From an uncultured Lachnospiraceae bacterium (lineage in GTDB: Bacteria > Bacillota > Clostridia > Lachnospirales > Lachnospiraceae), in assembly GCA_902782625.1 (NCBI GenBank), contig CACZNZ010000082.1, positions 1 through 21,862 on the forward strand: 21,862 bases of DNA, given 5' to 3'. Both the position numbers and the translations under genes were made by a program. Positions within the stretch are counted from its first letter, which is position 1, and each line of letters starts with the position of its first letter. Below, piece after piece: positions 14,824-21,862 of this stretch. Below the pieces are notes generated by a model. The model saw only the letters and a program-made list of their open reading frames with translations, had not been told where the DNA came from and did no database searches.

Positions 14824-15723
14824 CTACAATCTGACAGCCGGCTTCGCGCCGGCTTTTTTCAGCATTTCTTCCAGCTCATCAACGGTGAAATTGTAATGGG
14901 AATTGCAGAAATGGCAGTTTACCTCAATCGGTTCTCCTTCCTCCACCATCTTGGCGAGTTCTTTTTTCCCGATACTGATCACAGCTCTCGATACTCTTTC
15001 TTTCGAGCAGTTGCAGTAAAACTTCGTCGGGATTTTTTCTTCGATTGTCATTCCCAGCCCTTCAAACAGCTCTTCCATCATCTCTTCAGGACTTTGCCCG
15101 CTATCGAGATGTTTTGTTACAGAAGTAAATCTCCCCAGTCTTTCTTCCAGTGTGGAAATGGTCTCTTCCGATGCAAAAGGCATCATCTGAATCATAAACC
15201 CTCCAGCCTGCCGGACAGTGTTGTTCTTATTCATCAGGACACCGAGCGCTACCGATGTGGGAATCTGCTCAGAGGATGCGAAATAATAGGTCAGATCCTC
15301 TGCGATCTCACCAGTAACGAGATTGGTCTGTCCGGTGTAGGGCTCTTTTAATCCGAGATCCTTGATTACCGTAAGAACCCCGCTGCCCAGAGCACCGCCC
15401 ACATACAGCTTCCCCGCCTTGCTTGGAGGCAGCATCACGCCGGGGTGATAGACATAGCCTTTGACATTGGCTCTCGCATCTGATGTCACAATCAGTCCGC
15501 CGATCGGCCCGTTGCAACGGATCTGTATGGTAATCAGATCGCTGTCATTTTTACTCATACATCCCATCATGGCTCCTCCTGTCAGAAGCCGCCCTAAAGC
15601 TGCTGTTGCAACCGGACTTGTCTGATGGATCTGTCTGGCATGCTCCACAAGATCTCTGGTCGTCGCTGCAACAAATCTAACCTGCTGATCCGCAGCCATA
15701 CCTCTGATAATATAATCACTCAT
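14824..15723 (-). CDS. hslO: Redox-regulated molecular chaperone Hsp33
   Basis: Hsp33 is a cytoplasmic holdase that is inactive when reduced with zinc bound and is switched on by disulfide formation under oxidative stress. The 299-residue length is normal. The N-terminal domain (MSDYIIRGMAADQQVRFVAA, TSPVATAALGRLL, DLGLKEPYTGQTNLVTGEIAEDL) is typical. The zinc centre is complete: Cys237-x-Cys239 in FYCNCSKERV and Cys270-x-x-Cys273 in VNCHFCNSHY. AAGGAAGG precedes the ATG at 15723. It is the last gene of addB-addA-methyltransferase-hslO, 14 bases behind the methyltransferase. Its final codons (KKAGAKPAV) overlap the terminator of the convergent small gene. I see no good terminator on its own strand. 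Confidence 0.97.
   Translation of the reverse strand: MSDYIIRGMAADQQVRFVAATTRDLVEHARQIHQTSPVATAALGRLLTGGAMMGCMSKNDSDLITIQIRCNGPIGGLIVTSDARANVKGYVYHPGVMLPPSKAGKLYVGGALGSGVLTVIKDLGLKEPYTGQTNLVTGEIAEDLTYYFASSEQIPTSVALGVLMNKNNTVRQAGGFMIQMMPFASEETISTLEERLGRFTSVTKHLDSGQSPEEMMEELFEGLGMTIEEKIPTKFYCNCSKERVSRAVISIGKKELAKMVEEGEPIEVNCHFCNSHYNFTVDELEEMLKKAGAKPAVRL
14836..14859 (+). terminator. Intrinsic terminator of the small membrane protein gene, inside the hslO 3' end
   Basis: AGCCGGC (14836-14842), a 5-base loop, GCCGGCT (14848-14854), then a run of six T (14854-14859). It starts 20 bases after the stop at 14816. On the opposite strand these bases are codons for the last residues of Hsp33. The T-run exists only for the plus strand, so termination is one-way. 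Confidence 0.88.
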
Positions 15724-15737
15724 AAATTAGTCCTTCC

Positions 15738-16496
15738 TTACGTCATACTTTTTTGCTTGCCGTATTCCCTGGCCACAAAAACGATCCTCTCGCTGCTGCT
15801 GTCTGCCTCCTTGCCGGAATATCCATCATAGGCAGCGATATATTTCATTCCGGCGCCTTCGAGCAGGTCAAGAATCTCCTGCATCGTATATCCTCTCTGT
15901 ACATGTTCTTCACAGAATTTTCTGTATCGACCGTCTTCCTCTCTGACAAAAACATTCAGTTCGATCGAGTTGATCTGGGCCTCTTTGTCATATTCATTAA
16001 ACCAGATAAAGCTGACATCTTCTCTGTCTTCGGCAATGACAGTATCACCCAGGATTTTACGGTATTTATAATCTGTATTGACATCAAAGACAAAGATTCC
16101 TCCAGGGTCAAGATAGTTATTGACCAGAGAGAATACCTCCTGCAGATCGCGGGGATCTGTAAGATAATTCAGACTGTCACAGGCACAGACTGCCGCCCGT
16201 ACTGTCCCGTAGAGTTCGAATTCCCTCATATCCTGAAGCAGATAGAGACAGTCCCGGGGCGAGTTTTCTCTGGCAATCTGAAGCATCTCCACAGAACGAT
16301 CCACCCCGATCATATCATATCCGTCTCTGCTCATAAGCCTTGTCAGCCTGCCGGTTCCACAGGCCAGGTCAAGAACAATACCGTCTTTGATCCCATTCTC
16401 ATGCAGAAGTGAACGGATTCTCAGCCACCATTTTTCATAAGGCACATTGTCCATCAGTTCGTCATAAACCATGGCAAAGCTTTCGTAACTGGCCAT
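15738..16496 (-). CDS. Class I SAM-dependent methyltransferase (YqeM-like)
   Basis: A 252-residue Rossmann-fold methyltransferase. Motif I VLDLACGTGRL (41-51) binds S-adenosylmethionine, the acidic residue after the second strand is D66 in MIGVDRS, LYLLQDMREF gives motif III, and CACDSLNYL follows at the motif IV position. The N-terminal YESFAMVYDELMDNVPYEKW is characteristic of the group that includes Bacillus YqeM, whose substrate is not established. It lies 27 bases after addA and 14 before hslO, so it is co-transcribed. AAAGGATGAG precedes the ATG. The target could be a small molecule, RNA or protein; nothing in the sequence decides this. Confidence 0.85.
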   Translation of the reverse strand: MASYESFAMVYDELMDNVPYEKWWLRIRSLLHENGIKDGIVLDLACGTGRLTRLMSRDGYDMIGVDRSVEMLQIARENSPRDCLYLLQDMREFELYGTVRAAVCACDSLNYLTDPRDLQEVFSLVNNYLDPGGIFVFDVNTDYKYRKILGDTVIAEDREDVSFIWFNEYDKEAQINSIELNVFVREEDGRYRKFCEEHVQRGYTMQEILDLLEGAGMKYIAAYDGYSGKEADSSSERIVFVAREYGKQKSMT

Positions 16497-16523
16497 CTCT
16501 CATCCTTTCTGTCTATCCATTTC

Positions 16524-19500
16524 CTAAACAGATATGAACCGGCGCAGTGCAAAGGAATAAATCCATGATTCCACAACGGGCACCCCGGTAATCTGCTCTA
16601 ATGCTGTTTTATAATATACCATCTGTTTCTGATAACGGTCAACAAGGATACTTTCTTCTCCTTCTGACACACGGTCGGTCTTATAATCGATCAGCCACCA
16701 TCCTTCGGGAGAACGTACAGCCAGGTCGATTATACCCTGGACCAGGACGGTCTCTCCCTCTACGGCATCTGGTCCTTCTGTCACGCCAATCGTGAAGGGA
16801 AGTTCTTTTTTCAGGCAGCCTTTCAGATCCATCTTCCGGATTTCATCACCGATATCAGAAAAGAGAAAATCCTTTGCCCCCTGCTCAAACCATGCCAGAT
16901 CAATCTCCTGTGTTTCCGGCATATTCTCCCGAAGGATGTTGATTTCTTCCGAAAGGCGGTCCGGCGTGTCGATCCGCTCGAAAGGAAGATGCTCCATCAG
17001 GCTGTGGATAATCGTACCTTTACGAGCCGATGTAATCTTCTCTTCCTGTTCTCTTAAGAATACCGGAATCAATTCCTCATTCTCTTTTGTATCAGCCCGT
17101 TTTTCATAGTGGCTTTCTTCCCCCTCAAGCTCAATCTGAGAGAGTTTTTTCAATTCAGAGACAGAGTATTTCCTTTTTGCCTTTGTCGCTTCCAGATAGG
17201 GATATTCTCTGGAAAATGAACTGGTTACAGGCGTCTCATCAAGATTCTTAACATACTTTTCAAGTATGGACTCAAGATCAGAAGAGTTCTTTTGCGCACT
17301 GACCGGCACAGCAGTTATCGCATTCTCTACATCCTTCCAGTGAAACAGTCTTGTCTCTAAATAGCTGTCTTTTTGCGCAGGAGTAATATTCTGGTCTCGC
17401 CTTGCCAGTAAGAACTGTTGGACAGATGGATGGTCGGCCAGTCCAGGAAGGATCCAGTCCAGGAAGCAGGCTGCCCCGAGCCTGTCTCCTTTGTCAAACT
17501 CTCTGTCGGCCAGTTCCTGCAACGTCTTTTCCTTCACAACCCCTGTTATGATGAGTTTTTGTTCCGCCCTGGTCATCGCCACATACAGTATTCGAAGTTC
17601 TTCTTCGAGCATTTCCTTTTCTGTCACTGTCTGAATGTATTTTTCAATCAGCGACGGGTGACGGAATCTATTTTCGACATCAATATAATCGATTCCTACC
17701 CCGATCTCGGGATGTGTCAGCACCGATTTGTTTAAATCCATCTTATTAAACTGCTTTCCCGTCCCACTGACAAATACCACGGGGAATTCAAGTCCTTTAC
17801 TTTTGTGAATGCTCATGATATAGACCGCATTTTCTTCAGACGCCCCACCTGCTCCAAGTTCAATATCATAGCTTTTGAGTTGTTCCATATACCGGTTGAA
17901 GTAGAAAAGGCCTTTAAATACTGTCTCTTCGTATTCTTCCGCTTTTTTCAGAAGAATAAGAAGCCGCTCTTTTCTCTCCGCGCCGTGGGAAAGCTGCGTA
18001 ACGTTATAATAATATCCTGTTTTGATGTAGATATCCCAAAGTAGTGCGGACAACGGAACCTCTTTCTTTTCTTTTCGAAAATACAAAAGAAGCTCCAGAA
18101 AACGGGAGATCTTCTGTTTCAGCCCCTCATCAGTACCACACTCCAGGTAATCATTCATCTGTGAAAAGAGAAAGCTTTCCTCATAGTCTTTCCCGAACAC
18201 TCTAAGTCTTGCAAGTTCTTCTTCCGTGAATCTCCCGATACTTGACAGCATACATGCCGCCATGGGAATATCCTGATAGACATTGTCCACAATGGCGAGA
18301 TAATCGAGGATTATCTGGACTTCTCTGGTATGGAAGAATCCTTTCTTACTGTCACTCAATACAGGAATACCTCTGCTCTGCAGATATGTCTCGATCTCAT
18401 CCTTCCAATTCGGAAGCGACCGCAGAAGAATGACCATATCTTTGAACTGATATCCCTCCTGAATAAGCCTTTCAATCTGGTCTGCTATCATGGCAGCTTC
18501 AAGAATCGGATCAACGGGATACTCTGTTCCATCATCATCCTTAACAAATAGAAGAAACTCAGAAGGAACTTCTTTGCCGTTGTTTGGCAGACCCGGTTTT
18601 AATTCTGTTTTTTTATCGTAATCCACACCACCGAAGTCCCTGGTCATCATTTTGGAAAAGAGTGCATTGATCACGGAAATCACATTGTGGCTGCTGCGGA
18701 AATTCTGAAGCAGTTCAATGCGGATTTCCCCGGATTCATCCTTCATAGACTCATAAGGTTCGTAGTTGTCATAACGTTCGAGAAACAGATCCGGTCTCGC
18801 CTGACGAAATCGATAGATACTCTGCTTCACATCTCCAACCGTAAAAATCTGGTTTTTGCTGTTATCATGAATCATGCGAAGAATGGTCTCCTGGATCAGA
18901 TTGATATCCTGATATTCATCGACATAAATCTGTCTGAAACGATCCGCCTGCTCACGAGCCGTATCCGACGGGTACGGATTCCCATCCTCGTCATAATGAT
19001 CCACCAGAAGCTTCAGCGCAAAATGTTCGAGGTCATCAAAATCAAAGACATTTTCCTGCCTCTTTCCTGCTGAATATCTTTCTTCAAATTCCAAAACCAG
19101 CCTGAAATATTCTTCCAGAAGCGGCAGGAGTATACTGCTCTCTTTTAGGAGTTCTTTTTTGCTCATCGTATAGGGAAAGCTCTGGTATTTTTCTGTAATC
19201 TTCTTCACATTTGCAGAAAGAATCCTTACACTTTCATAGCCTTCCCATTCCTTGTCCGCTCTATTCGCCCTTGGCAGGGAAGGCCGATTGGCTCCCAGGA
19301 CAGCATTGCGAAATGTATCCGGCGTATCAGCGTTTACTACATCAGTAAGCCACATTCTCAGATTATCTAAATAATTAGCGTATTTTTCCGGTTCTCCGTC
19401 GACAAGCAATGAAAGACAGTGGTCTGTCTGTTTCAGGCATCGCACAATCTGTGCTTTCGGTTCTTTGATGATTTCCAGAAACACCTCGTCAATCGCATCT

Positions 19501-20114
19501 TCTTTCGGATCTGCCATCTTACGCATTTTTTCCTTCACCTTGGCAAACCAGCTTTTCGCATCAGGAAAGCATCTTGAAAACGTATAGAGCTGCAGAATCA
19601 TCTCCTCGATCGGTCTGTCATGATTACCCGGGGCAAATGCATCGACAAAACGCAAAAATTCAGGCCGTGCTTCCTCATACGCATTCTCAAGCAACTCTTC
19701 AACAGCTTTTTTCCGGAGGAGTTCTACCTCTCCTTCTTCTGCAATCCTATAGGAAGGATCTATACCGATCTCATGATAATGTGTCCGGATCAGCTGACTG
19801 CAGTAGCTGTGGATCGTCGAAATCTGAGCCTGGGGAACCAGCCTGATCTGCCTTCGGATCCTCAGACTGGAAGGATCCATCTGCAGTTTCTCATCAAGAT
19901 CATTCCGTATCCGTTCCTTCATCTCTGCCGCTGCCGCCTCGGTAAATGTCATGACCAAAAAGCGATCCAGATCCTGGGGATCATCCTGTGACATTATCTG
20001 TCCCAGGATCCTGCTTACCAGCACTCTGGTCTTCCCTGCTCCGGCACCTGCGGATACCATGATATCCTTATCCTGAAGCGTAATGGCAAGCGTTTGCTCT
20101 TTTGTGTAATTCAT
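16524..20114 (-). CDS. addA: AddA: ATP-dependent helicase/nuclease subunit A
   Basis: AddA is the 3'-5' helicase and one nuclease of AddAB, which resects double-strand breaks until Chi and then loads RecA. The 1196-residue protein is full length. All superfamily 1 motifs are visible: Walker A SAGAGAGKT (21-29), TFTEAAAAEMKERI (56-69), DEYQDINL (399-406), FTVGDVKQSIYRFRQARPDL (424-443), LLQNFRSSHNVISVIN, IMSIHKSKGLEFPVVFVSG and LRILYVAMTRAEQKLIITG. The C-terminal RecB-type nuclease has LIDYKTDRV (1141-1149) with catalytic D1143 and K1145 and the later QKQMVYYKTAL. The stop of addB (TAA) directly abuts the addA ATG, and the AAGGAGG ribosome binding site (20120-20126) lies in the last codons of addB. 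The two are therefore translationally coupled and made in matched amounts. Confidence 0.97.
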   Translation of the reverse strand: MNYTKEQTLAITLQDKDIMVSAGAGAGKTRVLVSRILGQIMSQDDPQDLDRFLVMTFTEAAAAEMKERIRNDLDEKLQMDPSSLRIRRQIRLVPQAQISTIHSYCSQLIRTHYHEIGIDPSYRIAEEGEVELLRKKAVEELLENAYEEARPEFLRFVDAFAPGNHDRPIEEMILQLYTFSRCFPDAKSWFAKVKEKMRKMADPKEDAIDEVFLEIIKEPKAQIVRCLKQTDHCLSLLVDGEPEKYANYLDNLRMWLTDVVNADTPDTFRNAVLGANRPSLPRANRADKEWEGYESVRILSANVKKITEKYQSFPYTMSKKELLKESSILLPLLEEYFRLVLEFEERYSAGKRQENVFDFDDLEHFALKLLVDHYDEDGNPYPSDTAREQADRFRQIYVDEYQDINLIQETILRMIHDNSKNQIFTVGDVKQSIYRFRQARPDLFLERYDNYEPYESMKDESGEIRIELLQNFRSSHNVISVINALFSKMMTRDFGGVDYDKKTELKPGLPNNGKEVPSEFLLFVKDDDGTEYPVDPILEAAMIADQIERLIQEGYQFKDMVILLRSLPNWKDEIETYLQSRGIPVLSDSKKGFFHTREVQIILDYLAIVDNVYQDIPMAACMLSSIGRFTEEELARLRVFGKDYEESFLFSQMNDYLECGTDEGLKQKISRFLELLLYFRKEKKEVPLSALLWDIYIKTGYYYNVTQLSHGAERKERLLILLKKAEEYEETVFKGLFYFNRYMEQLKSYDIELGAGGASEENAVYIMSIHKSKGLEFPVVFVSGTGKQFNKMDLNKSVLTHPEIGVGIDYIDVENRFRHPSLIEKYIQTVTEKEMLEEELRILYVAMTRAEQKLIITGVVKEKTLQELADREFDKGDRLGAACFLDWILPGLADHPSVQQFLLARRDQNITPAQKDSYLETRLFHWKDVENAITAVPVSAQKNSSDLESILEKYVKNLDETPVTSSFSREYPYLEATKAKRKYSVSELKKLSQIELEGEESHYEKRADTKENEELIPVFLREQEEKITSARKGTIIHSLMEHLPFERIDTPDRLSEEINILRENMPETQEIDLAWFEQGAKDFLFSDIGDEIRKMDLKGCLKKELPFTIGVTEGPDAVEGETVLVQGIIDLAVRSPEGWWLIDYKTDRVSEGEESILVDRYQKQMVYYKTALEQITGVPVVESWIYSFALRRFISV

Positions 20115-21862
20115 TTAGTCCTCCTTGCGCATAAGGTCAAAGATTTCATCGGTTTTCAGTGATTGTGCTCTGTGGTAAGTACATCCCTCTTCTCCGGGCA
20201 CAAATCCACAGACATCAGAGAACGGGCAGTAATCACAGGCACTCTTTTTTTTATCAAGATAAGGCCATGCTTTGATCTTTCCCTCATAAATCGCTTTACC
20301 AATCTCTTTCATCTTCTTCCTGGCATAATCACCCATCAGCTCAAACTGCTCCTGTGAAAGCACTTTGGCATTACTGAAAGGAGTACCATCTTTTTTCAGA
20401 CGAATACTCATGGAGACAAACCTGTCCTCTCCATGCTCAAGATGGTCAAGAATATCCGATTCTTCACTGGCATATCCGGACAGCAAAAACTCTTTTCGGT
20501 TCATCTCCGGATCAAAATGATCAGAAGCTATGATTGGATCTTTGATCTGATAGTAGAAGATTCCTGCTGTCTGAACCTGTTTGCCCGATTGACTGCTGTA
20601 GAATTTTTCCACGGCATTCATATAAACAACCAGCTGGATCTGAATGCCATAGTAGAATTCTTTCAGATCAAATGCTTTATATCCGGATTTATAGTCGATC
20701 AGTCTTGTAAGCAGCCTGTTATCCTCTTCACAGACATCGATCCTGTCGATAATTCCGGAAAAAGAGATTCTATGATTATCATCAATATCCATATCCATCT
20801 GCATCTGACTCGATGCCCTTCCGAAGGATAATTCGAAATGATCCGGCTCAAAATCACTGTCTTTTAGTTGATTTTTGAGCACTTCTATCGTGCGGAGCAG
20901 TATTCTTCTTGCCATCTGTAATCTGTGCTTATTTCTTGCACTGTCGCCAAACACCTCAGCTCCCTGCTCTTTGGCCGCCACATCCAGTGCCTTATCAAGC
21001 ATTCTGTCTCTGTCATTATCAGGAATCAGGGCGAATCTTGTTTTGCTCTTTTTTACTTCGTTGCAATAGAGCTCCATAACACGATGAAACAGGTTGCCCA
21101 TTTCTATAGGCGTTACTTCATACAGCTCCCTGGAATAAAGTTTCAGTCCGTAAAGACAGAAGAAATAGTAAGGACAGGAAGCAAAGCTCTCAAGTCTTGT
21201 GACACTGACAGAGAGTTTCTTTCCATACAGTTCTTGCACAAGATCTTTTGGCAATGAATCTTCTCTGTTTTTGCTCATATTCCAGTAGGATCGGATTTCT
21301 TCAGCTCCTTCTTTCGTGGAAGTCCAGTATTTAAGAAGCAGGGCAAATGCTTTATCCTGCTCCAGGTAATCTTCCTGAATACGCTGTCTGTTCAGTCCTG
21401 CCATCAGGAATTCCCGGCTGTCATCTACATTAAAATATTTCCTTGGAGCCTCTTTTGGAAAATGGATCCGCCTGAGTGCAGGATATATTCTCTCACAGGA
21501 AGCAAGGAAAGAGGAAGGTCTTTGCATAGCTCCTGTGCTGTCTGTCTGACTGTAGGTAAAGTACAGTTCGTCCGATGGCTGTTTCAGGGCCAGATACATG
21601 TAAAATTCATTCTCAAGATTTTGTTCAAAAAGTCCTGATGACATCTCTACACCAAGGTCTAAAAGAATCGATTTCTCATCATCACAGATGATACCGCCGT
21701 CTCCCGGGTATGGAGGAATCTGACCGTCATTGGCCCCTGCGACAAACAGCACTTTCACTTTCGGAAGTCTCGTTCTTTTCAGATCACCGAATATCACCTG
21801 ATCCATGGACAGTGGTGCAATGCCGATATCTAAAGTGTTAAGTCCTTCATCGACAATTTCAG
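20115..21862 (-). CDS. addB: AddB: ATP-dependent nuclease subunit B (5' end off right edge)
   Basis: C-terminal part of AddB, the partner that recognises Chi and carries the second nuclease. The frame stays open across the right edge; 18 codons lie before the first internal Met at 21806, so that Met is not the start. The visible segment begins EIVDEGLNTLDIGIAPLSMD (split as EIVDEGLN and IGIAPLSMDQVIFGDL) and LFVAGANDGQIPP, which fit the inactive helicase domain. The nuclease is seen at LIDYKSGYKAFDLKEFYYG with QIQLVVYMNA. The four cysteines of the iron-sulfur cluster are present: one in FASCPYYFFCLYGLKLY and three in ACDYCPFSDVCGF (C-x2-C-x5-C). The end overlaps the addA ribosome binding site. 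Confidence 0.96.
   Translation of the reverse strand, partial: EIVDEGLNTLDIGIAPLSMDQVIFGDLKRTRLPKVKVLFVAGANDGQIPPYPGDGGIICDDEKSILLDLGVEMSSGLFEQNLENEFYMYLALKQPSDELYFTYSQTDSTGAMQRPSSFLASCERIYPALRRIHFPKEAPRKYFNVDDSREFLMAGLNRQRIQEDYLEQDKAFALLLKYWTSTKEGAEEIRSYWNMSKNREDSLPKDLVQELYGKKLSVSVTRLESFASCPYYFFCLYGLKLYSRELYEVTPIEMGNLFHRVMELYCNEVKKSKTRFALIPDNDRDRMLDKALDVAAKEQGAEVFGDSARNKHRLQMARRILLRTIEVLKNQLKDSDFEPDHFELSFGRASSQMQMDMDIDDNHRISFSGIIDRIDVCEEDNRLLTRLIDYKSGYKAFDLKEFYYGIQIQLVVYMNAVEKFYSSQSGKQVQTAGIFYYQIKDPIIASDHFDPEMNRKEFLLSGYASEESDILDHLEHGEDRFVSMSIRLKKDGTPFSNAKVLSQEQFELMGDYARKKMKEIGKAIYEGKIKAWPYLDKKKSACDYCPFSDVCGFVPGEEGCTYHRAQSLKTDEIFDLMRKED

Noticed and set aside
15753..16412. Plus-strand 219-codon open frame
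   Set aside because: It is the mirror of the methyltransferase gene and its composition is random-looking; the opposite frame has clear SAM-binding motifs.
1..21862. Mobile elements, CRISPR arrays, defence islands, tRNA/rRNA
   Set aside because: I looked for transposase or integrase motifs, direct-repeat arrays and tRNA-like cloverleafs and saw none; nearly all the sequence is accounted for by housekeeping genes.

Overview
The window reads as a housekeeping stretch of a chromosome from a low-to-mid GC, Gram-positive anaerobe of the class Clostridia, most likely family Lachnospiraceae. That placement is an inference. It rests on strong AAGGAGG ribosome binding sites, the biotin-dependent sodium-pump decarboxylase cluster in the order carboxyltransferase-OadG-BCCP-beta-OadA, AddAB instead of RecBCD, RNase Y, and a Bacillus-type LexA box (CGAAC-N4-GTTCG) in front of recA. 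I see no mobile element, tRNA, rRNA or CRISPR array. The genus cannot be fixed from this sequence alone.

Layout. (1) Positions 1-4512, minus strand: a five-gene operon for a membrane-bound, biotin-dependent, Na+-pumping decarboxylase. A promoter at 4570-4598 has an 18-bp perfect palindrome just upstream. The last gene (oadA-like) runs off the left edge. (2) 4907-5551, plus strand: a phosphoribosyltransferase-fold protein whose PRPP loop has lost its acidic pair. (3) 5609-8816, minus: glgB-scpA-scpB, a glycogen branching enzyme overlapping the condensin accessory genes, between a promoter at 8849-8877 and a bidirectional terminator at 5568-5599. (4) 8946-10493, minus: RNase Y with its own promoter and terminator, and a Shine-Dalgarno folded into a small hairpin. 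(5) 10697-14427, minus: thyA-folA-queF-recA-recX, with an internal SOS promoter for recA. (6) 14553-14816, plus: a small single-pass membrane protein of unknown function, ended by a terminator that lies inside the 3' end of hslO on the other strand. (7) 14824-21862, minus: addB (cut by the right edge)-addA-methyltransferase-hslO, tightly packed.

Functionally the window combines energy conservation by decarboxylation (1), chromosome condensation and glycogen structure (3), mRNA turnover (4), thymidylate/folate supply with queuosine-precursor reduction and SOS recombination (5), and double-strand-break end resection with an oxidative-stress chaperone (7). RecA and AddAB, which act one after the other in break repair, sit about 4 kb apart in separate transcription units. 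Most genes belong to well-known families. The points most worth following are the decarboxylase operon with two different carboxyltransferases, its palindromic operator candidate, the degenerate phosphoribosyltransferase, and several places where RNA signals overlap coding sequence.
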